Source: an uncultured Prevotella sp.
Lineage (GTDB): Bacteria; Bacteroidota; Bacteroidia; Bacteroidales; Bacteroidaceae
DNA: 64,000 nt
Assembly: GCA_900540375.1 (NCBI GenBank)
Contig: UQFS01000014.1
Location: 1-64,000, forward strand
Reading direction: 5' to 3'
The notes below the pieces were generated by a model. The model worked only from the letters and a program-made list of their open reading frames with translations, did not search any database and was not told where the DNA came from. The translations under genes and the position numbers were made by a program. This document shows, one piece after another, positions 17,447 to 26,491 of the stretch; the first letter of the stretch is position 1; each line of letters starts with the position of its first letter.

Positions 17447-18651
17447 AACTCTCGGTAGTGATTGTCAATTACAATGTCAAGTACTATGTAGAACAGTGCT
17501 TGAAATCGCTTCAGCGTTCATTGGCTACAGTGGACGCTGAGGTGTTTGTGATGGATAACCATTCCCGTGATGGATCTGTCGACTATCTCGCATCCCGCTT
17601 TCCTTGGGTGAAGCTCGTCAGACTGAATCATAATCTCGGTTTTGCCAAAGCCAACAACAAAGCCATCATGATGAGTCATGGAGAGTACGTCCTATTGCTC
17701 AATCCCGATACCTTGCTGAGTGAGACGCTCATACCGAGTGTCCTGTCGTTTATGGATGCCCACTCCCGTGTGGGGGCGTCGGGCGTATGGATGATGGATG
17801 CCTCGGGCGAGAGTGCCAAAGAGAGTCGCCGTGGGGTGCCGACGCCGATGACCTCTTTTTATAAGCTTTCCGGTCTTTGTTCCTGTTTCCCTCATCATCC
17901 CCGCATCGGTAGATATTATATGTGTGGCCACTCTTGGGACCAGACCGAGCAGATCGAGATTGTCAGTGGCGCCTTCTGCATGCTTCGCCGCAAGGCGTTG
18001 GAGGATGTGGGGCTTTTGGATGAAGACTTCTTCATGTATGGCGAGGACATCGATCTCAGCTACCGTATCCTCAAGGCAGGGTGGGAGAACTGGTATCTGC
18101 CCTATAAGATGCTTCATTATAAAGGAGAGAGTACGGAGAAATCTAGCTTCCGGTATGTTCATGTCTTCTATGAGGCCATGCTCATCTTCTATCGCAAGCA
18201 TTACCGCCACTTCAATGTTTTGATCAGTATACCCGTTCAGACTGCCATCTATATGAAGGCCTTGCATACATTGATTGGCATGCAGTTGCACAAGATGCGT
18301 AAGAGTTTAGGCTTTGTCTCCAAGTCTTCCCGGCGAGATCCTCTTTATGTGGTCTTTGCGTCTGCTTCGTCGCGATCTGTTTGTGAGGATGTCATCACTT
18401 TCAATGGATTAAACGCTGAACTTCATGTGGTCTCGCAGTGGAATGAGGTTCAAAATATTGCTTCTGAGGTGCTTCAGCGTCATCTTCCGCAGTCCTACAT
18501 GGTCTTTGACACCACCCTGTTTTCCTATCAGAAGATCTTCGATCTGCTCAACAGTCACCCAAGACAGAGTCTGGTGGGCTGGCTCGATCCTGACGCTCGG
18601 CTTATCATCACGCCGAAAGATGTATTTACGTCAGAGTCTGCTCATAAATAA
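17443..18651 (+). CDS. Family 2 glycosyltransferase
   Basis: The 402-residue protein begins with the GT-A fold typical of GT2 enzymes: LSVVIVNYNVKYYVEQCL, VFVMDNHSRDGSVDYL, GFAKANNKAI, LLLNPDTLL and the later EDIDLSYRI. It should transfer a sugar from a nucleotide sugar to a cell-envelope glycan. The C-terminal third, from about residue 290, looks like a separate small domain of unknown role. Start is at 17443, where ATG overlaps the previous stop; the frame is open further upstream but that part overlaps the membrane-protein gene. Confidence 0.9.
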   Translation: MKLSVVIVNYNVKYYVEQCLKSLQRSLATVDAEVFVMDNHSRDGSVDYLASRFPWVKLVRLNHNLGFAKANNKAIMMSHGEYVLLLNPDTLLSETLIPSVLSFMDAHSRVGASGVWMMDASGESAKESRRGVPTPMTSFYKLSGLCSCFPHHPRIGRYYMCGHSWDQTEQIEIVSGAFCMLRRKALEDVGLLDEDFFMYGEDIDLSYRILKAGWENWYLPYKMLHYKGESTEKSSFRYVHVFYEAMLIFYRKHYRHFNVLISIPVQTAIYMKALHTLIGMQLHKMRKSLGFVSKSSRRDPLYVVFASASSRSVCEDVITFNGLNAELHVVSQWNEVQNIASEVLQRHLPQSYMVFDTTLFSYQKIFDLLNSHPRQSLVGWLDPDARLIITPKDVFTSESAHK

Positions 18652-18671
18652 TACATATATCATATGTAGTC

Positions 18672-19220
18672 ATGGAAAGGAATCCTTCAATTTCCTCATT
18701 TTGTTCCCATCGCCGCCCATTTGTACTGTTGCGTGCGATGGAACCCGAAGACTTAGAGCTGCTTTATAGTATTGAGAACGATTACGACCTGTGGCAAGTG
18801 AGCAGTACCAATGTCCCTTATTCCCGCTATGTCCTCCACGACTATATTGCCAACACCACGGGCGACATCTTCACCGATAAGCAACTACGTCTGATCATCA
18901 CCGATGACAGTGGAGCAAATGTCATAGGCATCGCCGATTTGGTGAATTTCAATCCTCAGCACCTGCGGGCAGAAGTGGGACTGGTCATCCAAAGAGCCTA
19001 CCGTGGACAGGGGTATGGCAAGGCTGCCATGGATGAGTTGATCACTTATGCCCATGAAGTACTACATCTGCACCAACTCTATTCTTTGGTTGCACAGGAC
19101 AACACTGATTGTCTGAGACTCTTTAAAACTGTTGGTTTTCAAGAAAATGCACAGCTCAAGGACTGGCTCTATGATGGAAATGAGTATCATGATGTAGAGG
19201 TCTTGCAATTTTTTTTGTAA
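18672..19220 (+). CDS. GNAT-family N-acetyltransferase (RimJ/RimL-like)
   Basis: The 182-residue protein has the GNAT core: LLRAMEPEDLELLYSIEND at the N-terminus, the acetyl-CoA pyrophosphate loop in VGLVIQRAYRGQGYGKAAMD, and LYSLVAQDNTDCLRLFKTVGF. It closely follows the RimJ/RimL pattern. Substrate is unknown; amino-terminal amines or polyamines are common for this group. It is the last gene of the recR-glycosyltransferase unit. Confidence 0.85.
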   Translation: MERNPSISSFCSHRRPFVLLRAMEPEDLELLYSIENDYDLWQVSSTNVPYSRYVLHDYIANTTGDIFTDKQLRLIITDDSGANVIGIADLVNFNPQHLRAEVGLVIQRAYRGQGYGKAAMDELITYAHEVLHLHQLYSLVAQDNTDCLRLFKTVGFQENAQLKDWLYDGNEYHDVEVLQFFL

Positions 19221-19236
19221 AAAAGTCGCCCAATTA

Positions 19237-19268
19237 TTTGGTAGTATCAGGATAAACAAGTACCTTTG
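19237..19268 (+). promoter_or_regulatory. Promoter of tRNA-Asp
   Basis: TTTG (19237-19240) and TACCTTTG (19261-19268) are separated by 20 bases, an exact consensus. The tRNA starts 38 bp later. Confidence 0.7.
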
Positions 19269-19306
19269 CACTCGCAATTCAGAAATGAAGCGCAAAGACA
19301 CAAAAT

Positions 19307-19380
19307 GGTGCGTTAGTTCAGTTGGTTAGAATGCCTGCCTGTCACGCAGGAGGTCACGAGTTCGAATCTCGTACGCACCG
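19307..19380 (+). tRNA. tRNA-Asp (GTC)
   Basis: The sequence folds into a cloverleaf with acceptor GGTGCGT/ACGCACC, anticodon loop CTGTCAC (GTC), T arm CACGAGTTCGAATCTCGT and discriminator G. CCA is not encoded. Confidence 0.96.
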
Positions 19381-19389
19381 CTGGAGTAG

Positions 19390-19420
19390 GGGGTTCTCGT
19401 TGAGGGAGCCTCTTTCTTTA
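19390..19420 (+). terminator. Terminator after tRNA-Asp
   Basis: GGTTCTC (19392-19398) and GGGAGCC (19404-19410) form a 7-bp stem with two G-U pairs and a 5-base loop, followed by a pyrimidine-rich TCTTTCTTTA. Confidence 0.65.
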
Positions 19421-19546
19421 TGTCCTTTCGCTTTACACTTGCTCTATTGAGATTAGATTCTGTAAAGCTGACTTTTCCATGGTTACGCTTTTCGTCTTTT
19501 TTCTATGATTACATTGATAAAAAGGTGCTGTTTCGTTTTTTTTCTG

Positions 19547-19554
19547 TATCTTTG
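19547..19554 (+). promoter_or_regulatory. -7 element of the ffh promoter
   Basis: TATCTTTG matches TAnnTTTG about 34 bp before the ffh start. The expected -33 TTG is not clear. Confidence 0.45.
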
Positions 19555-19588
19555 CAAATATAATTAATCATAGAATAGAACTAACATT

Positions 19589-20932
19589 ATGTTTGAGAAT
19601 TTAAGTGACCGTCTTGAGCGGTCGTTCAAGATATTGAAAGGTGAAGGTAAGATCACCGAGATCAATGTCGCAGAGACGCTCAAGGACGTACGGCGCGCAT
19701 TGCTGGATGCCGATGTCAACTATAAAGTCGCAAAGACATTTACTGACACGGTAAAGAAAAAAGCTTTCGGTCAGAACGTGCTCACGGCCGTGAAGCCGGG
19801 ACAGATGATGGTCAAGATCGTTCATGACGAGCTGGCCAGTCTCATGGGAGGCGAGACTGCCGAGTTGCATTTGGTTCAGAAGCCGGCCGTGATTCTGATG
19901 TCCGGTTTGCAAGGTTCCGGTAAAACTACGTTCAGTGGTAAGCTTGCCAATATGCTGAAAACCAAGCAGCACCGCAATCCGCTGTTGGTGGCTTGCGACG
20001 TTTATCGTCCCGCTGCTATCGAGCAGTTGAAGGTTGTGGGCGGTCAGATCGACGTTCCTGTCTATACAGAGCCTGAGAACAAAAACGTCAATGAGATTGC
20101 GCTTCACGCTATTCAGGAGGCCAAGGCTAAAGGCTATGACACGGTCATCGTCGATACCGCCGGTCGTTTGGCTGTTGACGAGCAGATGATGAATGAGATT
20201 GCCTCTCTCAAGGAGACCGTCAAACCCGATGAGACGCTTTTCGTCGTCGACTCCATGACAGGTCAAGATGCTGTCAACACAGCAAAGGAATTCAACGACC
20301 GTCTCGACTTCGACGGCGTTGTCCTCACTAAGCTCGACGGCGATACCCGTGGTGGTGCCGCTCTCTCTATCCGTACTGTAGTCACTAAGCCGATTAAGTT
20401 CATCGGTACCGGTGAGAAGATGGAAGCCATCGACATGTTCCATCCCGACCGTATGGCTGACCGTATCCTCGGCATGGGTGATGTCGTCTCTCTTGTGGAG
20501 CGTGCCCAGGAGCAGTTCGACGAGGAAGAGGCACGTAAACTGCAGAAGAAGATTCAGAAAAACAAGTTTGACTTCAACGACTTTCTCAATCAGATCGAGC
20601 AGATCAAGAAAATGGGTAACTTGAAGGAGTTGGCCTCGATGATCCCGGGTGTGGGCAAAGCCATCAAGGACATTGACATCGACGACAATGCTTTCAACGA
20701 CATTGAGGCGATCATCCGCAGTATGACGCCACAGGAGCGCACACATCCCGAGGTGCTCAACGTGAGCCGTCGTCAGCGCATTGCCAAAGGTTCCGGTACG
20801 TCGATTCAGGAAGTCAACCGGCTCATCAAGCAGTTTGACCAGACCCGTAAGATGATGAAGATGGTCACTGGTAACCAGATGAAGTCCATGATGGCGAATA
20901 TGGCGCGCATGAAAGGTGCAATGAACCAATAA
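19589..20932 (+). CDS. ffh: Signal recognition particle protein Ffh
   Basis: The 447-residue GTPase binds signal peptides and SRP RNA and docks with FtsY at the inner membrane. The N domain is followed by G-domain motifs: LQGSGKTTFSGKLA (P-loop), DVYRPAAIEQL, VDTAGRL and TKLDGDTRGGAALS. The M domain has the methionine-rich signal-peptide groove and the RNA-binding segment (RQRIAKGSGTSIQEVNRLI), ending in a Met-rich tail. Length and order are standard. folD follows by 9 bp. Confidence 0.97.
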   Translation: MFENLSDRLERSFKILKGEGKITEINVAETLKDVRRALLDADVNYKVAKTFTDTVKKKAFGQNVLTAVKPGQMMVKIVHDELASLMGGETAELHLVQKPAVILMSGLQGSGKTTFSGKLANMLKTKQHRNPLLVACDVYRPAAIEQLKVVGGQIDVPVYTEPENKNVNEIALHAIQEAKAKGYDTVIVDTAGRLAVDEQMMNEIASLKETVKPDETLFVVDSMTGQDAVNTAKEFNDRLDFDGVVLTKLDGDTRGGAALSIRTVVTKPIKFIGTGEKMEAIDMFHPDRMADRILGMGDVVSLVERAQEQFDEEEARKLQKKIQKNKFDFNDFLNQIEQIKKMGNLKELASMIPGVGKAIKDIDIDDNAFNDIEAIIRSMTPQERTHPEVLNVSRRQRIAKGSGTSIQEVNRLIKQFDQTRKMMKMVTGNQMKSMMANMARMKGAMNQ

Positions 20933-20941
20933 ATATAAGCT

Positions 20942-21823
20942 ATGTACACGTTGATAGATGGAAAGGCCACTGCTGCTGCCATCAAGCAGCAGATTGCCGA
21001 AGAAGTGAAGGAAATGGTGGCCAAGGGTGCCAAGCGCCCTTGTCTGGCTGCCGTGTTGGTAGGACATGATGGCGGTTCCGAGACCTATGTCAAAAACAAG
21101 GTTCTCGCCTGCGAGCAGTGTGGTTTCGAATCCCGTCTGATCCGCTATGAGGATGATGTCACGGAGGAAGAACTTCTCACCTGTGTGGCCAAGCTCAACG
21201 ACGATCCCCATGTAGATGGTTTTATCGTGCAGCTGCCTCTGCCGAGACATATTGATGAACAGAAGATCATCATGGCCATCGACTATCGCAAGGATGTCGA
21301 CGGCTTCCATCCTATCAACGTGGGCCGTATGGCTATTGGTCTGCCTTGCTTTGTGTCGGCAACACCGCTGGGCATCATGACGCTCTTGCAGCACTACCAT
21401 ATCGTGACATCCGGAAAGAAGTGCGTGGTGCTGGGACGCAGCAACATTGTCGGCAAACCAATGGCACAACTGATGATGCAGAAGCAATACGGCGACGCCA
21501 CAGTGACGGTCTGCCATTCCCACACAAAGGACATCAAGGCAGAGTGCCGCGAGGCCGACATCATTATTGCGGCTATCGGTCGTCCCGACTTTGTCACTGC
21601 CGACATGGTGAAGGAAGGTGCTGTCATCATCGATGTCGGTACCACACGTGTGCCCGATGCTATGAAGAAGAAAGGCTTCCGCCTCAATGGTGACGTGAAG
21701 TTCGATGAGGTGGCTCCGAAGTGCTCGTTTATCACACCGGTCCCCGGTGGTGTAGGTCCCATGACGATCTGTTCTTTGATGAAGAACACGTTGGCCGCTG
21801 CCAAGAAGGAATACTACAAGTAA
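20942..21823 (+). CDS. folD: Bifunctional methylene-THF dehydrogenase/cyclohydrolase
   Basis: The 293-residue cytoplasmic enzyme interconverts 5,10-methylene-THF, methenyl-THF and 10-formyl-THF. The catalytic lysine region (GSETYVKNK), VDGFIVQLPLP, the KDVDGFHP motif and the NADP site VVLGRSNIVGKPMA are all present, as is the family-ending PVPGGVGPMTI. It sits 9 bp after ffh and is probably cotranscribed. Confidence 0.97.
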   Translation: MYTLIDGKATAAAIKQQIAEEVKEMVAKGAKRPCLAAVLVGHDGGSETYVKNKVLACEQCGFESRLIRYEDDVTEEELLTCVAKLNDDPHVDGFIVQLPLPRHIDEQKIIMAIDYRKDVDGFHPINVGRMAIGLPCFVSATPLGIMTLLQHYHIVTSGKKCVVLGRSNIVGKPMAQLMMQKQYGDATVTVCHSHTKDIKAECREADIIIAAIGRPDFVTADMVKEGAVIIDVGTTRVPDAMKKKGFRLNGDVKFDEVAPKCSFITPVPGGVGPMTICSLMKNTLAAAKKEYYK

Positions 21824-21898
21824 GCACTAGGCCCCCATCATGGGGACCACTGCTTTTGCTCTATTAAGCCTCTGCTTTTCATTTCAAAATTTCTACCG

Positions 21899-24460
21899 AT
21901 GAACACCAAACTATTACTCTTCTCTACATCGCTTTTCATTGCAGCCTCACTGCCGTCGGCAGTTTGGGGACAGCGCCAGCAGGCTTCCTACGAGATTGCC
22001 GGACGCGACACTACATGTCAACTATTTCTCTATTCTCCCGAACCTACGAAAGGATTGCATGTTGCCTACTTCACCGATCACGACCAGTGGCAGGACTTGG
22101 GACAGCTCTGCAGTTCTGATTATGGTGCATGGGGCAGTGAGAAGAAAATGTATTCGCCTTATGTCATTCAGGCTCAGGACGGTACATGGCGATTGCTTTT
22201 TTCCGTCAATAACTATGCACCTTGCTTTGCAGCTGCCTACAGTGAGGACTTGGTAACGTGGCGCCCACAGGACTATCCGCGTGTCAAAGAGAAGGGTGTG
22301 TTGGAGCCGATCATGTTCCAGATGGATCCCGACAACATCGACATCTATTTCAAGGCTAAAGACGGTACCCGTCATTATGTCCAGGCATCTAATGACTTCC
22401 GCCAATTCACGGAATCCGCTGAGGCAAGCACGATAGAAGATGCAGCCTGGATGCGTGATACAGCAACCGTCGCCGGTACTACCTTTCAGGGCAATGCCTT
22501 CGACGTGCCTAAGCTGCAGTTGGATTATCTCTTCCAGTATTTCGATGCCATGGCCAATGATGCCCGCATGAGTGCTGAGACGATGAGTGGTGATGCGCAG
22601 CGCTTTGCGTCTCTCACTTCACCACTAAAGACGACCCTGACTATTGACCCGTCGAAGCAGAAGGCGATCAGTGATCGGCTGATGGGCGTTTTCTTCGAGG
22701 ACATCAGCTATGCGGCCGACGGTGGCCTCTATGCCGAACTGATTCAGAACCGCGATTTCGAATATACGTCCGACGACCACCGGGGGTGGGATGCTACGAC
22801 AGCATGGAAGAGCAATCATCCGATTCGCATCAGCACGGCTGAGCCGCTGAGCACCAACAATCCTCACTATGTGCTCCTGGCCAAGCAAGACACACTCTAT
22901 AATACGGGGTGGGGAAGTGTGATGGCCGAGCCACTCCGGCAGTTCGACTTCTCTGTCTTTGCCTGCTGCAAGAATGGACGCAAGAGTCAGTTGTTGGTGT
23001 GCCTTGTCGACGACAAGGGTGTAATGCTCGCAAAAGAGAAGATAAAGGTCGAGGGGGAGGGTTGGCAGCGCTATGCCCTGCCTCTGATCATTGACAAGAA
23101 AGCCGTGAAGAGTCAGGTCAGACTCATGCTGACACCCCTGAAAGAAGACAGCGTCGCCGTTGACATGGTAAGCCTCTTCCCCCATGATACCTTTAAGGGA
23201 CACGGGCTTCGCAAAGACCTGGCTGAGGCCATCGCTGCCCTTCATCCTCGGTTCGTACGCTTCCCTGGTGGCTGCATGAGCCATGGTCAGGGACTCGACA
23301 ACATTTATCACTGGAATGAGAGCGTCGGCCCCTGGCAAGACCGCAAGCCCGCGAAGAACATCTGGGGTTATCATCAGACACGTGGCTTAGGCTTCTATGA
23401 GTATTTCCAGTTCTGTGAGGACATCGGCGCGGAGCCGCTTCCTGTGTTGGCTGCTGGCGTCCCTTGTCAGAATTCTGCTGCTGATAAGGATGGCTACGGC
23501 GGTCAGCAAGGTGGTATCCCAATGGCCGACATGCCGGCTTATTGTCAGGAGATCCTCCATATGATCGAGTGGGCCAATGGTGATCCGGTCACTTCGAAAT
23601 GGGCCAAAATGCGCGCCGACGCAGGTCATCCGGCACCGTTCCACCTTAAATATATAGGTATAGGCAACGAAGATCTCGTGTCCACTACCTTTGAGGAGCG
23701 CTATGAGATGATTTGCAAAGCCATCAAACAGAAGTATCCCGACATCATCGTCTGTGGTACGGTGGGTCCCTTCCATAATCCTTCGGCCGACTACATTGAG
23801 GGCTGGCGCTTCGCCAAAGCCCATCACGATCTGATCGACATGGTGGACGAGCATTACTACGAGTCGCCGGGATGGTTCTTGCATCATCAGGACTACTACG
23901 ACGACTATGACCGAAAGGGGCCAAAGGTCTATCTCGGCGAATGGGCTTCCCGTGATCGCCGTGTGGAGAATGCGTTGGTCGAGGCCATCCATCTGTGCAA
24001 TGTCGAGCGCAATGGCGATATCGTCAGCATGGCAAGTTATGCTCCCTTGCTCTGCAATGAGGCTCATCAGAACTGGAATCCCGACATGATCTACTTCAAT
24101 TCCGACAGCATCACGGCGCTCACTCCCAGCTACTACACTCAGAAGTTGTGGGGCAACAGTGCCGGTGACCGCTATCTTGCTTCCCGTTTCTCTTTGCCCG
24201 AGAGTATTCGCTATCGTGTGGCATCAAGTGTCGTTCGAGACCAGAAGACGGGTACCACGTGGGTGAAACTCGTCAACGCCTTGCCACAATCCTTGACAGT
24301 GGAGGTAAAGGGAATGGCGATTCCCTCGGAAGCTGAAGTTGTCGGTTTCAGCGGACAGCCCAACGATAAGAATGTAAAGGTCAAGATTACTCGTGTCAGT
24401 GGTTCCACGCTCACGCTCAAGCCCTATTCTGTGGAAGTGATCACCATACCTCGGAAATAG
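21899..24460 (+). CDS. Exported GH51 alpha-L-arabinofuranosidase with extra N-terminal domain
   Basis: The 853-residue enzyme should release arabinose from arabinan or arabinoxylan. It has a signal peptide (residues 1-24), then a segment of about 220 residues resembling part of a GH43-like beta-propeller (AYFTDHDQWQDLG, MYSPYVIQAQDGTWRLLFS), then the GH51 module. The acid/base Glu591 is in GIGNED and the nucleophile Glu681 in YLGEWASRD. GGLYAELIQNRDFEY marks the start of the GH51 part near residue 280. It lies alone between folD and ompA with a strong terminator after it. No SusC/SusD pair is nearby. Confidence 0.88.
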   Translation: MNTKLLLFSTSLFIAASLPSAVWGQRQQASYEIAGRDTTCQLFLYSPEPTKGLHVAYFTDHDQWQDLGQLCSSDYGAWGSEKKMYSPYVIQAQDGTWRLLFSVNNYAPCFAAAYSEDLVTWRPQDYPRVKEKGVLEPIMFQMDPDNIDIYFKAKDGTRHYVQASNDFRQFTESAEASTIEDAAWMRDTATVAGTTFQGNAFDVPKLQLDYLFQYFDAMANDARMSAETMSGDAQRFASLTSPLKTTLTIDPSKQKAISDRLMGVFFEDISYAADGGLYAELIQNRDFEYTSDDHRGWDATTAWKSNHPIRISTAEPLSTNNPHYVLLAKQDTLYNTGWGSVMAEPLRQFDFSVFACCKNGRKSQLLVCLVDDKGVMLAKEKIKVEGEGWQRYALPLIIDKKAVKSQVRLMLTPLKEDSVAVDMVSLFPHDTFKGHGLRKDLAEAIAALHPRFVRFPGGCMSHGQGLDNIYHWNESVGPWQDRKPAKNIWGYHQTRGLGFYEYFQFCEDIGAEPLPVLAAGVPCQNSAADKDGYGGQQGGIPMADMPAYCQEILHMIEWANGDPVTSKWAKMRADAGHPAPFHLKYIGIGNEDLVSTTFEERYEMICKAIKQKYPDIIVCGTVGPFHNPSADYIEGWRFAKAHHDLIDMVDEHYYESPGWFLHHQDYYDDYDRKGPKVYLGEWASRDRRVENALVEAIHLCNVERNGDIVSMASYAPLLCNEAHQNWNPDMIYFNSDSITALTPSYYTQKLWGNSAGDRYLASRFSLPESIRYRVASSVVRDQKTGTTWVKLVNALPQSLTVEVKGMAIPSEAEVVGFSGQPNDKNVKVKITRVSGSTLTLKPYSVEVITIPRK

Positions 24461-24503
24461 GGCAGGGGACTCGCTGATAAACGACTTCGTCGATTGACAT
24501 ATA

Positions 24504-24540
24504 GGCAGGTGACAGTGACTTTCTGTCATCTGCCTTTTTC
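24504..24540 (+). terminator. Terminator after the GH51 gene
   Basis: A 12-bp stem (24504-24515 with 24523-24534) with one G-U pair and a 7-base loop is followed by TTTTTC. Confidence 0.9.
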
Positions 24541-24633
24541 TGTAGATGATTGTTCGTTTCTTCCTATTTTATAGCCCTCAATACTCTGAATCCCGTTAAT
24601 TATTGTTTTATTGGTTTCAAACTATTAAAATTA

Positions 24634-24665
24634 TTTGGAGGTTTAAAAATAAATCCTTTACTTTG
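24634..24665 (+). promoter_or_regulatory. Probable ompA promoter
   Basis: TTTG (24634-24637) is followed after 21 bases by TACTTTG (24659-24665), one T short of the full consensus. It leaves a leader of about 55 bases. Confidence 0.5.
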
Positions 24666-24727
24666 CACATAGTTTGTATGCAGTATAACAGAAATATATA
24701 TATTAATTAAATTAAGACGAATAAATT

Positions 24728-25843
24728 ATGAAAAAGTTATTTACCTTGATGGCTGCAGCTTTGGTAGCTGCTGGCGCATCTGCACAGACTGTGCAGGAAA
24801 GCAAGACATTCGACAACATCTATGTTGGCGTGAATGGCGGTGTGGCTACAAAGACAACTGGCCATGCTTGGATGAAGGGTCTCGATCCTAACTTTGGCAT
24901 TCGTGTGGGCCGTTGGTTCACTCCTGTCTTTGGTCTCGCTGCTGAGAGCAACGCATATTTCTCAAATAAGCCCGCCAACTCTTTCGGTACCACTGTTCGT
25001 GCTATGAACACGAGCCTGTTGGCTACTGTCAACCTCAGCAACTGGTTTGGTGGCTATCTGGGTGAGCCTCGCTCATTCGAGGTCGTGCCTGTCTTCGGTT
25101 TCGGCTGGTATCACAGTTTCGGCAACAGCGCAGTTGCTAACCGCACTTGGAACGCTCTCCAGATCGCTCAGGCCAATCCCGATGACGTTGCTGCAACCTA
25201 TTTTGCAAAGAGAAATGCCCTGACTTCTAAGGCTGGCATCGACTTCGCTTTCAACCTCGGTGAGGCTAAGGCATGGCAGGTATACGTTGAACCTTCTATC
25301 ACATGGGTTCTCAATGGCTTCGACGGTGAGCAGAAGGTTGCTTACGATATCAACAAGAGCTTCGTACAGCTCAACGCTGGTGTTGTTTACAAGTTCAATA
25401 ACAGCAATGGCACACATAACTTCAAGATTGTGAAGCCTTACGACCAGGCAGAGATCGATCAGCTCAACAGCACGATCAACGACCTGCGCAACGAGTTGGC
25501 TAAGAAGCCTAAAGAGGTTGTCAAAGAGGTTGTGAAAGAGGCTCCTGTTCCTCAGGTGGTGAAGGTTGAGAACCTTGTCTTCGTTACATTCGCTCAGGGC
25601 AAGAGCAATCTTACCAAGGATGCTAAGAAAGCTCTTGACGGTGTGAAGAGCGGCAAGCACGTTCAGATCGTTGGTACTGCTTCTCCAGAGGGTAGCAAAG
25701 AGATCAACGACAAGCTGTCTCAGGCTCGTGCCGATGAGGTTGCTAAGTATCTCCAGAACAATGGTGTCGTAGTCGATGAGGCTGCAGGTAAGGGTGTTCA
25801 GGGTAATACATCCAACCGTCTGGCTGTTGTTTACGTGAAGTAA
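24728..25843 (+). CDS. OmpA-family outer membrane protein
   Basis: The 371-residue protein has a signal peptide (MKKLFTLMAAALVAAGASAQ), an N-terminal beta-barrel of about 210 residues, a short hinge with a repeated KEVVKEVVKE segment, and a C-terminal OmpA-like peptidoglycan-binding domain (VFVTFAQGKSNLTKDAKKAL, then VGTASPEGSKEINDKLSQ and NRLAVVYVK). It ties the outer membrane to the cell wall and is likely abundant, given the codon use. Its own promoter and terminator suggest a single-gene transcript. Confidence 0.92.
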   Translation: MKKLFTLMAAALVAAGASAQTVQESKTFDNIYVGVNGGVATKTTGHAWMKGLDPNFGIRVGRWFTPVFGLAAESNAYFSNKPANSFGTTVRAMNTSLLATVNLSNWFGGYLGEPRSFEVVPVFGFGWYHSFGNSAVANRTWNALQIAQANPDDVAATYFAKRNALTSKAGIDFAFNLGEAKAWQVYVEPSITWVLNGFDGEQKVAYDINKSFVQLNAGVVYKFNNSNGTHNFKIVKPYDQAEIDQLNSTINDLRNELAKKPKEVVKEVVKEAPVPQVVKVENLVFVTFAQGKSNLTKDAKKALDGVKSGKHVQIVGTASPEGSKEINDKLSQARADEVAKYLQNNGVVVDEAAGKGVQGNTSNRLAVVYVK

Positions 25844-25867
25844 TCGTTTCACAAACATATCCATTTG

Positions 25868-25905
25868 CTCCCTGCTCGTAGTTACGATGGGCAGGGAGTT
25901 TTTTT
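25868..25905 (+). terminator. Terminator after the OmpA-family gene
   Basis: CTCCCTGC (25868-25875) and GCAGGGAG (25891-25898) form an 8-bp GC-rich stem with a 15-base loop, followed by T7. Confidence 0.88.
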
Positions 25906-25995
25906 GTCCCATACCTCAACCTTTCGGAATTGATATGCCCTATACGCTTTTTTATATCTTGTCCGGTTGTTGAATAAACTGACAAAAAAGTGGGT

Positions 25996-26040
25996 CTGAG
26001 AATGCGATTCTCAGAATCAAAGCATCTCTTGCTCTGATTT
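25996..26040. repeat. Two consecutive hairpins
   Basis: CTGAGAAT-GCG-ATTCTCAG (25996-26014) is a perfect 8-bp stem. It is followed at once by AATCAAAGC and GCTCTGATT (26015-26040), a 9-bp stem with one mismatch. There is no T-run after them, so they are not an obvious terminator. Confidence 0.6.
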
Positions 26041-26120
26041 TCGCAATTTTTGAGAGTTTTTTATAACTCATTGACTAATAGTTAGATACGAATAGGTTCA
26101 TTATTGTAGCATTATGAAAG

Positions 26121-26168
26121 AGGTACTTTGACGAAAAATTCTCTAGAGAATTTTTCGTCAAAGTACCT
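26121..26168. repeat. 48-bp perfect palindrome, second copy of the family at base 1
   Basis: Bases 26121-26144 and 26145-26168 are exact reverse complements. The 22-base core is identical to that of 1-54. The outer arms carry the TCAGAAAGGTACTTTGA word inverted relative to the first copy. The flank at 26036-26075 is similar to the flank of the first copy, in opposite overall orientation. Confidence 0.9.
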
Positions 26169-26178
26169 TTCTGATGTT

Positions 26179-26288
26179 GTCATCTCGGTTATTTCTACTG
26201 GTCATCTCGGTTATTTCACCCGGTCATCTCGCCTTTTTCATCCTATCATCTCACCTTTTTGATCCTGTCATCCCGCTTATTTTTCATT
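26179..26288. repeat. Five 22-bp degenerate tandem repeats
   Basis: Units begin at 26179, 26201, 26223, 26245 and 26267, each starting with (G/A)TCATC(T/C)C(G/A) and ending in a T-rich segment. There are no spacers, so it is not a CRISPR. It lies directly beside the palindrome. Confidence 0.8.
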
Positions 26289-26491
26289 TTGATCTTCCTT
26301 TTTCCGAGTTTTCAGCTCGGATGCTTCTCTATAATGTGTTAAAAGGTTGACAGACTTTTGTCAATAAGTTTGTTTTTCGAAAGGTCATGCTGAAAGGGAC
26401 ATGTCATAATAGTTGTTAGGTACTTTCAGCCGCCTCTGTCGCTGTCTCTGGAAACGAGTATAAGGAAACTTATATTGGCTTTTAAGTGAAA

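Noticed and set aside
19601..21523. 640-codon open frame on the minus strand
   Set aside because: It runs antisense across both ffh and folD, which are certain genes, and has no recognisable domain.
21824..21865. GC-rich hairpin after folD as a terminator
   Set aside because: CCCCAT and ATGGGG leave almost no loop and the following T-run is interrupted; not convincing enough to list.
26179..26288. Possible CRISPR array
   Set aside because: Repeats are contiguous 22-bp units without spacers and no cas genes are near.
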